A stretch of 41,010 nt of DNA from JBJXGF01 sp046153015 (GCA_046153015.1 JBJXGF010000228.1:1-41010); one strand, 5' to 3'; counted from the stretch's first letter, positions 32,324-40,264 are shown. Numbers and translations: made by a program. Notes: generated by a model not told the origin, from the letters alone.

Positions 32324-33388
32324 GTGGACCCCCGCACGGGGCGGCTCACCGCCTGGAGCCACGGCGCCGGTTGAGCGTGCAAGCTCGGTCCGAGCGACCT
32401 GGCGCAGGTCCTGCGCCGTCTGACCCCCAACCAGCACCCTGACCTGCTCGTGGGCAACGAGCTGGGCGACGACGCCGCCGTGTGGCGCCGCCCCGGAGGG
32501 CGCGCGCTCGTGGCCACGGCCGATTTCTTCACCCCGATCGTCGACGACGCCCGCACCTGGGGCGCGATCGCGGCGGCGAACTCGGCGAGCGACGTGTACG
32601 CCATGGGCGGGGAGCCGCTGTTCGCGCTCAACCTCGTCGGCTGGCCCCGCGACGAGCTGCCGCTCGAGCTGTTGGGCGACGTGCTGGCCGGCGCCGAGGA
32701 GGTGGCCGCCGAGGGCGGCTGGGTGGTGGTCGGCGGCCACAGCATCGACTCGCCGGAGCCGCTCTACGGCCAGGCGGTGATCGGCGAGGTCGACGAGGCG
32801 GAGCTGCTCACCAACGCCGGCGGCCGGCCCGGCGACGCGCTGGTGCTCACCAAGGCGCTCGGGGTGGGCCTGCTCGCCACCGCAGTCAAGCGCAGCGACC
32901 CCGCCGCCATCGCCGCCGGCGGGGCGTTGGCCGAGGGCTACGCCGCGGCGGTGGCCGGCATGCGCCGCCTCAACCGGGAGGCTGCGTCGACCGCGAGGCG
33001 GGTCGGGAGCCGCTGCGCCACCGACGTGACCGGCTTCGGACTGCTCGGGCACCTCCACAAGCTGGCGGCGGCGAGCGGCACGGCGGCCCGGGTCGAGGTG
33101 GCCGCGGTGCCCGCCCTGCCGGGGGCGTGGGACCTGGTCGACGCCGGCTTCGTGCCCGGCGGCACCCAGCGCAACCTGGCATTTCTCGCCCCGAACGTGG
33201 ACTCGGGCGCCTTCGGAGAGCGGGAGCAGGCCCTGCTGGCCGACCCGCAGACCTCCGGAGGCCTGCTGTTCTGCTGCCCCCCCGAGCGGGCCGACGAGGC
33301 GGTGGCCGAGCTGCGGGCGAGCGGCCACGCCGCAGCGAGGGTGGGCGAGCTGATCGCCGGGGAAGCCGGGCGGGTGGAGCTGCGCTGA
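32324..33388 (+). CDS. selD: Selenophosphate synthetase, selenocysteine-containing (TGA at 32372-32374 = Sec17)
   Basis: SelD makes selenophosphate from selenide and ATP, the donor for Sec-tRNA and selenouridine. Read through one TGA, the frame gives 354 aa: the start MDPRTGRLTAWSHGAG, then U17-A18-C19-K20, then LGPSDLAQVL. E. coli SelD has SHGAG-C17-G18-C19-K20, so the TGA replaces the catalytic Cys and Lys20 follows at the right place. The frame is otherwise open, and family motifs continue: VGNELGDDAAVW, ATADFFTPIVDD, AMGGEPLF, GGHSIDSPEPLYG, TDVTGFGLLGHL, PGGTQRN and DPQTSGGLL. A standard caller would start at GTG 32450 and miss 42 residues. A hairpin follows the TGA (see entry). A sequencing error changing TGC or TGT to TGA is the main alternative. 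Confidence 0.9.
32383..32417 (+). promoter_or_regulatory. Candidate bacterial SECIS region of selD (two GGTC hairpins)
   Basis: Hairpin A: GCTCG (32383-32387), loop GTC, CGAGC (32391-32395); its loop begins 13 nt after the TGA. Hairpin B: GGCGCAG (32401-32407), loop GTC, CTGCGCC (32411-32417); its loop begins 33 nt after the TGA. Known bacterial SECIS elements have a G at the start of the apical loop 16-37 nt after the UGA. B meets this, and its GCAGGTC-CTGC resembles the E. coli fdhF apical hairpin GCAGGTCTGC. Function is inferred. Confidence 0.55.
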
Positions 33389-33399
33389 ACGGCGCGGGC

Positions 33400-33435
33400 C
33401 GCTCGGTTGAACACCGGCCCCGGAACGGCCGAGCG
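33400..33435 (+). terminator. Possible hairpin terminator after selD
   Basis: CGCTCGG (33400-33406) pairs with CCGAGCG (33429-33435), extendable by two G-T and one G-C pair, 11 nt after the selD stop. The loop is 16 nt and no T-run follows. Confidence 0.35.
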
Positions 33436-33483
33436 CCGCCGACCGCAGCCGACGGCGCTTGGCAGATCCGGCTGGGACAGCGG

Positions 33484-33621
33484 CTACCGCTGGTGCGAGC
33501 GGGCCCCGACCTCGCGTGCGTGGTCGATGCGCTTGCGCCAGACGGCGATCTGCGAGCGGGTCACCGGGACCCGCCCCAATCCAGTGACGAGCGTGAGCTC
33601 AGACGCCGTTGTCTTCGTCAC
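33484..33621 (-). CDS. Small basic protein, 45 aa, with strong ribosome-binding site
   Basis: A minus-strand frame from GTG 33621 to TAG 33484-33486 gives 45 residues, MTKTTASELTLVTGLGRVPV then a basic helix TRSQIAVWRKRIDHAREVG. AGAAAGGAG lies 6 nt before the GTG, the best Shine-Dalgarno match in this part of the window. Positions otherwise lack any annotated gene (33389-33841). It has no Cys, signal peptide or membrane segment; the QIAVWRKR stretch looks helix-turn-like but is too short to call a DNA-binding domain. Function unknown. It could also be a chance frame. Confidence 0.45.
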   Translation of the reverse strand: MTKTTASELTLVTGLGRVPVTRSQIAVWRKRIDHAREVGARSHQR

Positions 33622-33841
33622 GGTCGCTCCTTTCTGTTGTCGCCCCTGCCCCATGCCTGAGGCCTAAGGCTCCTACCCATGCTCCATGGAGACAAACGTC
33701 GGCGACCCAGTGCACATTTCACCAACCTGCCTGCCGCATTCCGTTATACGGGAGCGTCTCCGAGATGGTTCCTTCTCTTTGGTCTTTTTAGGCGCCAGCT
33801 TCGTTACGATCCTCAATTCGGTCGGTAGGCTGTTATGCCCT
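33622..33841. other. Lower-GC intergenic region before the lipoprotein gene
   Basis: This 220-nt gap is visibly poorer in GC than the rest, with TTCCTTCTCTTTGGTC and a TCTTTTTA run near 33784-33790. It contains TACGAT (33805-33810) and TAGGCT (33826-33831), either of which could be a -10 for the lipoprotein. GGAGAC (33687-33692) can pair with GTCTCC (33756-33761). No gene is supported. Confidence 0.4.
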
Positions 33842-34495
33842 ATGACGAGAACGAGCAGCCGAACCGGCAGCGCAACGTGGCTGCGTCGCATGGCCGCCAT
33901 CGGCCTCGCGCTCGCCCTGCTCGGCGCCTGCGCGGGCGGCGACGACCCGGAGACCGAGGCGGCGGCCACGTCGCTGGCCACGACGACCACGCTGGTGGTC
34001 ACCACCACCGCGGCGCCCACCACTACGACCGCGGCGCCCACCACCACCGAGGCGCCCCCGCCCGAGACCACCACCACCGAACCGCCTCCGCCCGAGACCA
34101 CCACCACCGAGGCGCCGCCCGCCACCGAGGCGCCGGCACCGGCGCCGGCCCTGCCGAGCATCGCCGAGGAGCGCCAGGCGGTGAGCGACGTGTTCACCAC
34201 GCTGCTCGACCCCAACGTGCCCTTCGACCAGAAGGCCGGCCTGATCGACGACGCCTCCGGCCTCGAGGCGGCGAACGGGGTGCTCGTGGCGTACGCGAAC
34301 CAGACGAGGTTCTCGATCGACGACGTGACAGTGAATTCTCGCCGCACGAGCGCCACCGTCACCTTTGACGTGCTGTTCAACAACGTGGCCGTCGGCAACG
34401 ACCTCAAGGTGAACGCGGTGAAGCGGAACGGGAGCTGGCTGGTGACCAAGCAGTCGTTCTGCACTGCGCTCGGGCCCTACGGCATCACCTGCTGA
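33842..34495 (+). CDS. Lipoprotein with Thr/Pro linker and low-complexity stalk
   Basis: The 217-aa protein starts at ATG 33842 with a twin-basic N-terminus and a signal peptide ending in the lipobox LGAC (Cys30). A stalk of about 75 residues follows, made of Thr/Pro/Glu repeats such as TTTTEPPPPETTTTEAPP, then a compact domain of about 110 residues beginning EERQAVSDVFTTLLDP. That domain has the feel of a small NTF2-like or mce-associated fold (VTVNSRRTSATVTFDVLFNN, NGSWLVTKQSFC), with two Cys near the C-terminus that could pair. Surface exposure is likely. Specific function unknown. Upstream longer frame is rejected because it lacks a signal peptide. Confidence 0.75.
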   Translation: MTRTSSRTGSATWLRRMAAIGLALALLGACAGGDDPETEAAATSLATTTTLVVTTTAAPTTTTAAPTTTEAPPPETTTTEPPPPETTTTEAPPATEAPAPAPALPSIAEERQAVSDVFTTLLDPNVPFDQKAGLIDDASGLEAANGVLVAYANQTRFSIDDVTVNSRRTSATVTFDVLFNNVAVGNDLKVNAVKRNGSWLVTKQSFCTALGPYGITC

Positions 34496-34506
34496 ACGCC
34501 CGGCGG

Positions 34507-34512
34507 TACGCT
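34507..34512 (+). promoter_or_regulatory. -10 element for leaderless 194-aa membrane protein gene
   Basis: TACGCT ends 7 nt before GTG 34520. Confidence 0.45.
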
Positions 34513-34519
34513 CGACGCC

Positions 34520-35104
34520 GTGGCGAAGAGCGGCGTCGGCCAGGTGATGCGCGAGTTCCGGCTGGCCAAGCCCGACGACAGCAAGATCAGCCATCTGCGG
34601 GTGTTCCTGTGGGGCGCGCTGGCTGTGGGCATCGTCGGGCTGGTCTTCGGCGGATGGCTGCGCGTCACCAGCGGCGCCCGCTTGGCCGACGGCGGTCGGG
34701 CCGAGCCGCTCGAGGTGGAGGCCCAGCCCGGCGAGGCCATCCACATCGGGCTCGACCCGCTGGTGGTGCAGGGCCACGACCCGCTGGCCCTCGTGCGCGC
34801 CCACGTGCAGCGCCCGGTCGAGGGGATCGAGTTCGTCGACGCCAAGCTCGGGCTGCCCGGCGGCGAGGTGCTCGAGGTGGTGCGGGGCCCGCTCGACATC
34901 CGCCGGTACCCGCTGCGTCCGGTGGAGGACGCGGTGATCGACCCGGCGGCCACCGACGGGCTCTACCCGATCGTCACCTTCCGCGCCGCCGCCCCCGGCC
35001 GCTACCAGCTGCCCGAGGTCGTGCTGGTGTACACCAGCGGCAACGACCAGCAGGCGGCGCTGTTCGAGGTGAACACCGAGCTCGCCGTGGCGCCCGCCGG
35101 CTGA
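34520..35104 (+). CDS. Single-pass membrane protein, unknown function
   Basis: The 194-aa protein has a cytoplasmic start of about 28 residues, one membrane helix (about 29-48, FLWGALAVGIVGLVFGG) and an extracytoplasmic beta-rich domain of about 140 residues with GEAIHIGLDPLVVQGHDPLALVRAHV, EVLEVVRGPLDIRRYPL and RYQLPEVVLVYTSGNDQQAALFEVN. No family recognised and no Cys. It converges with the envelope operon on the other strand (27 nt between stops), so it is not part of it. GTG start 34520 follows a -10 hexamer. Confidence 0.7.
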   Translation: MAKSGVGQVMREFRLAKPDDSKISHLRVFLWGALAVGIVGLVFGGWLRVTSGARLADGGRAEPLEVEAQPGEAIHIGLDPLVVQGHDPLALVRAHVQRPVEGIEFVDAKLGLPGGEVLEVVRGPLDIRRYPLRPVEDAVIDPAATDGLYPIVTFRAAAPGRYQLPEVVLVYTSGNDQQAALFEVNTELAVAPAG

Positions 35105-35131
35105 TCGCCGGCTCGGGCGCCTTCGGGGAGC

Positions 35132-36739
35132 TCAGTCGGTCGGCTCGGCTTCGGGTTCGGGAGCCGGGGCGGGCGGGCTCTTCGCCGTGCTCGAGCCCTT
35201 GGAGGTCGCCGGCTTGGCCGGGGGGGCCTCGGCGGGGGCGGCGCCGGCCGCGCTGGCCTGGGCGCTCGGCCCGCCGGCCTGCCACATGGCCTCGGTGCAG
35301 ATCAGCAGGTGCTCGCAGGCGGCGCTGGCGGGCGGCGCGAAGCGGATCTCGCCCGGGTCGAAGCCCAGGGGCCGGTAGGCCAGCGACGCCACGCCGAGCA
35401 CCTGGCCATCGGCGTTCACGATCGGCCCGCCCCGGTACGCCGCGCCCACCGCCGCGGTGTGCTGCAGGCCCACGTTGCTCTGGTCGATCACCTGGCCGGG
35501 AGAGGCGGTGGCGCCGGCCCCGCCGATCGCGCCCATCGCGTAGGCGCGGCCGCCGACCGCTTTCGCCGCCACGCCGGCGTCGGCCCAGGGCAGCGGCGCC
35601 TCGCCGCCCTTCTCGATCGTGACCAGGGCGAGGTCGCGGTCGGGATCCCAGTTCCACAGCACGCCCGGGAGGCTCTCGCCGCCCTTCTCGAGGGTGATCT
35701 GGGGGCCGGGCTTGGCCGCCGAGGCCGTCACCAGCTGGTAGCTCGTGAGCAGCATGGTGGAGGCATCGTCGCTGGCCACCACGAACGCGGAGCCGACGGC
35801 GGGCCGCCCGTCGGCGTCGCTCGTGCGCACCAACCACACCCCGGCGCCCACCTTCTGAGGCAGGGTCACCACCGCGTTCGCCTCGTCGACGTAGCGCTGG
35901 AGCGGGCCGAGGCTGCCGTTGACCTGCTTGGTCGCGTCGTCACGCAGGATCGTGAGCTGCTTGGCCGCGTTGTCGTACTCGCCCTGGAAGCCGGTGACGA
36001 ACCGGTCGAGCTGCACCTTGTTCTGCGACAGGCGGTAGTCGTAGTACGCGTACAGCGCGGCGCCCGAGAAGGCGGCCCCGAGGCCCATCGCCGCGGCGGT
36101 GACCGAGATGCCGATCACCGAGCGGGGCAGGATCCGATGCCGGCGCTTGGTCTTCTCCTGGGTGAGCTCGATGAAGCCGAGCTTGCGGTAGTCGCGGCGG
36201 CGCTGGCGGCGGGTACGCCGCGACGCCGGCCGCACGTACGGGGCCACGCCGAAGCGGCGGCGGTAGTACCGCTGACGCAGGTTGCGGGGCCGGGTGGCGG
36301 CGGCCGGGATCTCGTCGAACGCCTCGGGCGACGAGGTCGACGGCGCCGAGTCGCCCCGCTCGAACGGCGCGGTCCGCGTCGACTGGTCGAGCTCGGCGTT
36401 CGGGGCGAGCACCGGCAGGTAGAGGCCCTCGAAGCGGGCGTCGAGATCCTCCTGCTCGTCGAGGTCGAACACCTCGTCGGCGCTCACCACCGGCGCCTCC
36501 TCACCCGTGGGCGGGGCGGCGTCGAGAAGGTCGGAGGATTCGGTCGCGGTCATCGCCAAGCCGTCGCTTCCCAAGCCGTCGCTTCCCAAGCCGTCGTGTC
36601 CGTTGGCCCCCGCGGGGGCGGCCAGGGGCCTGAACAGGGAACGTAGCCGATGGCGCGCCGCTTCCGGCGTGGTCAGCGCCTCCGGAGCGCGGCGCTCGTC
36701 CTCGTCCGCCAGGGTGGCGGGCTCGTGCGGAGGGTTCAT
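35132..36739 (-). CDS. Inactive HtrA-like (trypsin-fold) membrane protein
   Basis: The 535-aa protein has a long Asp/Glu/Ser cytoplasmic part (1-150, with a GLGSD repeat), a very basic stretch (about 150-205), one membrane helix (about 206-230), a short coiled-coil-like segment and a trypsin-like fold (about 270-455). Where HtrA proteases have TNAHV it reads LTSYQLV, so the catalytic His is gone; the Asp remains in DRDLALVTI; and the GNSGG motif is replaced by AAYRGGPI, so Ser is Arg. Proteolysis is therefore unlikely, and it may be a binding or regulatory protein. A Pro/Ala tail ends it. ATG 36739 lies 1 nt after the PBP stop, so it is in the PBP operon. Confidence 0.75.
   Translation of the reverse strand: MNPPHEPATLADEDERRAPEALTTPEAARHRLRSLFRPLAAPAGANGHDGLGSDGLGSDGLAMTATESSDLLDAAPPTGEEAPVVSADEVFDLDEQEDLDARFEGLYLPVLAPNAELDQSTRTAPFERGDSAPSTSSPEAFDEIPAAATRPRNLRQRYYRRRFGVAPYVRPASRRTRRQRRRDYRKLGFIELTQEKTKRRHRILPRSVIGISVTAAAMGLGAAFSGAALYAYYDYRLSQNKVQLDRFVTGFQGEYDNAAKQLTILRDDATKQVNGSLGPLQRYVDEANAVVTLPQKVGAGVWLVRTSDADGRPAVGSAFVVASDDASTMLLTSYQLVTASAAKPGPQITLEKGGESLPGVLWNWDPDRDLALVTIEKGGEAPLPWADAGVAAKAVGGRAYAMGAIGGAGATASPGQVIDQSNVGLQHTAAVGAAYRGGPIVNADGQVLGVASLAYRPLGFDPGEIRFAPPASAACEHLLICTEAMWQAGGPSAQASAAGAAPAEAPPAKPATSKGSSTAKSPPAPAPEPEAEPTD
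36558..36596 (-). repeat. 15-bp tandem repeat, 2.6 units
   Basis: Repeats of AAGCCGTCGCTTCCC encode GLGSD steps in the disordered N-terminal part of the HtrA-like protein. Confidence 0.8.
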
Positions 36740-36740
36740 G

Positions 36741-39026
36741 TCAGCCCTTCTTCGTGGTCGTCGGCGTGGGCGGCGGAGCCTTGGCCGGGGCCGGCGGGGG
36801 GGATGCTGAGGCGTTCGAGCCGGAGGCTGAGGGGTTCGCGCTGGCCGAGGGCGGGGGCCCCGAGGGGGACACGACCGGCGGCGGGGCGACCGGCGGCGGG
36901 GCGAGGCGGCCGTAGTCGGGGGCGGCCGGCTTGCCGACCACGAGGCAGGGCCCGTCGCAGTCGGTCGGGGTCTCGAGCGGGTTGGCCTGGGGCCGCGCCC
37001 CGACCCGCTCCTCCTCGACCACCGCCGCGTCGACGGCGAGGGGGACCTCGCCGCGGCTGCGGGGCAGCGGCGCCGGCGCCTGGAACTCCATGGTCGGCTC
37101 GCCCTTGAGCGCCGGCGCCATGAAGTCGTGGAACGCAATGGCGGGGTGGGAGCCGCCGGTCACCCGGTACACCCCGCGGACCCCGATCAGCGAGCGCTGG
37201 GCGTCGGAGTAGCCCATCCACACCGCGGTCGAGAGCTGCGGGGTGTAGCCCACGAACCACGCCGCCCGGTACGCCTGGGCGGTGCCGGTCTTACCGGCCA
37301 CCGGGCGCCCGAGGTCGGCCCGCTTGCCGGTGCCCTTCGTGACCACGCCGCGTAGGATGTCGGTCACCGTATCGGCCACCGGGGCCGACACCACCTGCTC
37401 ACCCTGGCGGCCGGTGTTGTCGATCAGCGCCCCGCCGTTCTTATCGAGCACCTTGGCGATGCCGGTCACCGGCAGCTTCTTGCCGTGGTTGGCCAGCGTG
37501 GCGTAGGCCGCCGCCATGTGGAGGGGCGAGGTTTCGTACGCCCCGAGGGTGAGGCTCGGGCCGTACTTCTTGTTGGGATCGAGCGGGACGCCCAGCCGGA
37601 TGGCCATGTCGACCGACTCGGCGATGCCGGCGTCGAAGATCAGCTGGGCGTAGACGGTGTTGACCGACCCCTCGGTGGCCTTGCGCACCGTGATGCGGCC
37701 CTTGGGGTTCTCGTCGTAGTTCGACACCGTGCAGTCGTCTCGGCGGCACCCCGGGAAGCTGTAGGAGCCGGGCGCGTCGTACACGTCCTCGGGGCGGATG
37801 CCCTTCTCCAGCGCGGCGGCCAGCACGACGGTCTTGAACGACGAGCCGGGCTGGAAGCCGGTGCTGCCCCCGGTGGCCAGATTGACCTGGCTCTGCGCGT
37901 AGTCCCGGCCACCGACCATGGCCTTCACCTGGCCGGTGGCCGGCTCGACCGACACGAGCGACATCTCGAGCGGCGCTTCGGTGCCGGCGAGGCGGTTGTT
38001 CACCGAATCCTCGGCCAGGCCCTGCAGATGGGGGCTGATCGTGGTCTCGATGCGCAGGCCGCCCCGGTAGAGCCGCTCGGGGCCGATCGTGTCGAGCAGC
38101 TCCCGCTCCACGTAGTCGACGAAGAACGGGAAGGCCAAGGCGCCGCGCTTCTGGATCGGCGCCAGGCGGGTCGCCGGCCCGGGCGGCTCACCGTCGGAGG
38201 AGTTCCAGAGCACCTGCTGCACGGCCTCGGCGTGCTGGCCGGCGTCGAGGTAGCCCTCCTCGAGCATCTTGTCGAGCACGAGGCGCCGGCGCTTCTCGGC
38301 CTCCTCCACGCTCTCTCGGGGGGACCAACGGGTGGGGGCGGGGATGATCCCGGCGATCGTGGCCGCCTCCGAGGGCGTCAGCTCGCCGAGCGGCTTGTCG
38401 AAGTACACCTTCGCCGCGGCGGCCACGCCGTAGGCGCCGGCGCCGAAGTAGGTGGTGTCGAGATAACGGAAGAGGATCTCCTCCTTGCTCATCCGCCGCT
38501 CGAGCTGGGTGGCGATGATCGCCTCGCGCAGCTTGCGGTCGGCGGAGCGCTCGGTGGAGAGGTACACGTTCTTCACGTACTGCTGGGTGATCGTGGAGCC
38601 GCCCTGGCGGATCTCGCCCGCGTCCCAGTTCTCCCTGGCGGCACGGGCGATGCCGGCGGCGTCGACGCCCTTGTGGTTCCAGAACCGGCGGTCCTCGATC
38701 GCGACCACCGCGTCCTTCATCACCTGGGGCACGTCGGACGCCTTGGCCGGCACGGTCAGCTCGAACTCGCGGAACACCGCGATGAGGTTGCCGTCGGCGT
38801 CGAACATCTGCGAGGGCAGCGCCTCGACCCGGGGCTTCTCGTCGGGGAGGTTGCCCGGCAGATCAGCGAAGAGCAGGGTGGACAGGCCCACCGCGGCCGC
38901 CGCGGGCGGGATCACGACTGCGCAGAGGGCGATCACCACCGCCGCCTTCACGAGCAGCCGGGCGCCCCGGTAGCCGAGCGAGCGGCGCCGTCTCGGGCGC
39001 ATCGAGGTGCTGGCGTGGCCGACCAT
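36741..39026 (-). CDS. Bifunctional class A penicillin-binding protein
   Basis: The 761-aa protein makes peptidoglycan: a GT51 transglycosylase and a transpeptidase. A cytoplasmic basic start and one membrane helix (about 25-50) lead to the GT51 domain (about 85-255) with the catalytic Glu in EDRRFWNHKGVD (about 111-122) and QGGSTITQQYVKN. The transpeptidase domain has SxxK in PGSSFKT (about 392-398), SxN in GSVNTVYAQ, and KTG in AGKTGTAQ (near 577). All catalytic motifs are present, so it should be active and bind beta-lactams. The C-terminal ~130 residues are a Pro/Ala/Ser tail, outside the membrane. Start ATG 39026; ATG 39002 also possible. Three nt follow the upstream gene stop and 1 nt precedes the downstream start, making one operon. 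Confidence 0.94.
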   Translation of the reverse strand: MVGHASTSMRPRRRRSLGYRGARLLVKAAVVIALCAVVIPPAAAAVGLSTLLFADLPGNLPDEKPRVEALPSQMFDADGNLIAVFREFELTVPAKASDVPQVMKDAVVAIEDRRFWNHKGVDAAGIARAARENWDAGEIRQGGSTITQQYVKNVYLSTERSADRKLREAIIATQLERRMSKEEILFRYLDTTYFGAGAYGVAAAAKVYFDKPLGELTPSEAATIAGIIPAPTRWSPRESVEEAEKRRRLVLDKMLEEGYLDAGQHAEAVQQVLWNSSDGEPPGPATRLAPIQKRGALAFPFFVDYVERELLDTIGPERLYRGGLRIETTISPHLQGLAEDSVNNRLAGTEAPLEMSLVSVEPATGQVKAMVGGRDYAQSQVNLATGGSTGFQPGSSFKTVVLAAALEKGIRPEDVYDAPGSYSFPGCRRDDCTVSNYDENPKGRITVRKATEGSVNTVYAQLIFDAGIAESVDMAIRLGVPLDPNKKYGPSLTLGAYETSPLHMAAAYATLANHGKKLPVTGIAKVLDKNGGALIDNTGRQGEQVVSAPVADTVTDILRGVVTKGTGKRADLGRPVAGKTGTAQAYRAAWFVGYTPQLSTAVWMGYSDAQRSLIGVRGVYRVTGGSHPAIAFHDFMAPALKGEPTMEFQAPAPLPRSRGEVPLAVDAAVVEEERVGARPQANPLETPTDCDGPCLVVGKPAAPDYGRLAPPPVAPPPVVSPSGPPPSASANPSASGSNASASPPPAPAKAPPPTPTTTKKG

Positions 39027-39029
39027 CGA

Positions 39030-40025
39030 TCAGCGGCCTCCGGTGGTGGGGGTCGGGTTCGCCGGAGCAGCCGCCGGCGGGGGCGGCGCCGTGGTGGTGG
39101 TGGGCGGCGGCGTGCAGTCGGGCGGGTCCCACGATGTGATCCGCTCCGCCGGGGGCGCCGGTGCGGGGGCCAGGCCCGGCTCGCCGGCGGCGGTCGTCAC
39201 CGGCACGCTCGGCGGCGGCTGGTAGGTGACGGTCGCTCCCGTGGCGCCGATCGCGTTGCAGCGCACCCGGAAGTAGGCGAGGCCATCGGCGCCGGTCGGG
39301 GCGCTGGCCGAGCTGGTCAGCGCGACGGCCCCCTCGACCGAGAGGCCGACCGGCACGCCGACGAGCGGCACGAACTTGATCCGGCCGACCGAGTCGACCT
39401 GCTGACCGCGCACGCTCACCGCGATGGTGGCGCCGCCGCCGATCACGAAGTCCCCCGGCCGGGCGGAGGGCCTTACCTCGAGCTGGGTCGCCGGCTCCAG
39501 GTGGAGCAGCAGGCTCTCCCGGCCGCCGTCGTCGAGGAACAGCACCTCGGCCGTGGTCTGCGCGAACACCGGCGCCCGCCACGCCCGCACGCGGAACCGC
39601 CCGCCGGGCAGGCCCGACGCGTGGAATCGGCCGTCGCCGTCGCTCACCACGTCGACCCGGGCCGCCGCCTCGCCGACCAGGCGCTCGATGCGCACCATGG
39701 CCCCGCCGACCGGGCCGCTCGGGCTCGAGACCGTGCCCGACAGGCTCGACGCCCCGCCGCTCATCGGGATCCGCACCGGCTCCGGCTCGTTGGCCGTGGT
39801 CGGCAGCGGCCGGTCGCGCAGATCGTCGGGCAGGGCGACCACCAGGCTGGAGTCCGGCGCCGGGGGCAGGTCGCGCAGGGTGACGTGGGTCACGTCGAGC
39901 ACCTCGGCGCCGGCCGGCTGGCTGTGATCCCACTCGAAGGCCGAGCGCACCTCGTCGCGGCGCAGCCACGCCGTCCAACCCGCCGCGACCAGGCACAGCG
40001 CCAGGAGGTACTTGACCGCGGTCAT
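39030..40025 (-). CDS. Secreted/anchored protein with carboxypeptidase-regulatory-like beta-sandwich
   Basis: The 331-aa protein starts at ATG 40025 with an uncleaved or weakly cleaved signal helix (KYLLALCLVAAGWTAW). A CarboxypepD_reg-like domain (about 95-165) contains SGTVSSPSGPVGGAMVRIE and DGRFHASGLPGGRFRVRAW, as in secreted beta-sandwich modules. A second beta-rich part with TQLEVRPSARPGDFV and GLAYFRVRCNAIG looks like a bacterial Ig-like fold. A Pro/Thr tail ends it. Two Cys are near the C-terminus. It is the first gene of the PBP operon, with 3 nt before the PBP, so a role in envelope assembly or in stabilising the PBP is likely. No enzymatic motif is visible. Confidence 0.75.
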   Translation of the reverse strand: MTAVKYLLALCLVAAGWTAWLRRDEVRSAFEWDHSQPAGAEVLDVTHVTLRDLPPAPDSSLVVALPDDLRDRPLPTTANEPEPVRIPMSGGASSLSGTVSSPSGPVGGAMVRIERLVGEAAARVDVVSDGDGRFHASGLPGGRFRVRAWRAPVFAQTTAEVLFLDDGGRESLLLHLEPATQLEVRPSARPGDFVIGGGATIAVSVRGQQVDSVGRIKFVPLVGVPVGLSVEGAVALTSSASAPTGADGLAYFRVRCNAIGATGATVTYQPPPSVPVTTAAGEPGLAPAPAPPAERITSWDPPDCTPPPTTTTAPPPPAAAPANPTPTTGGR

Positions 40026-40235
40026 CCTGGCTATGTCGGCGCCCCGGCATTCGGGGCGAAGCGAGTCATCGCGAAAGCACACCCTTCCTCAGGAACCGGT
40101 GCGCTCGGACGCGCGCCGGACCTCGCGGCCTCCGCCCGCGGCCCCATCATGGTCGAGATCGGGCGCGCGGTGGCGGCAGCGCGGCCCTTACCCCAGCCCA
40201 CAGGGGTTGAACCCGCCGCCAGCGCCCGGGTTTGT

Positions 40236-40264
40236 CCCATCCTCGACGCGCGGTCGAGGATGGG
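40236..40264. repeat. Perfect 12-bp inverted repeat at the MaoC gene start
   Basis: CCCATCCTCGAC (40236-40247), loop GCGCG, GTCGAGGATGGG (40253-40264). It ends 4 nt before ATG 40269. As RNA it would hide GAGG (40256-40259), the only Shine-Dalgarno-like sequence, and the in-frame ATG at 40260. As DNA it could be an operator. Confidence 0.6.

Noticed and set aside
33389..33841. tRNA-Sec (selC) near selD
   Set aside because: No T-arm (GTTCGANTCC), no TCA anticodon loop of the CTTCAAA type and no 8-bp acceptor pairing found here.
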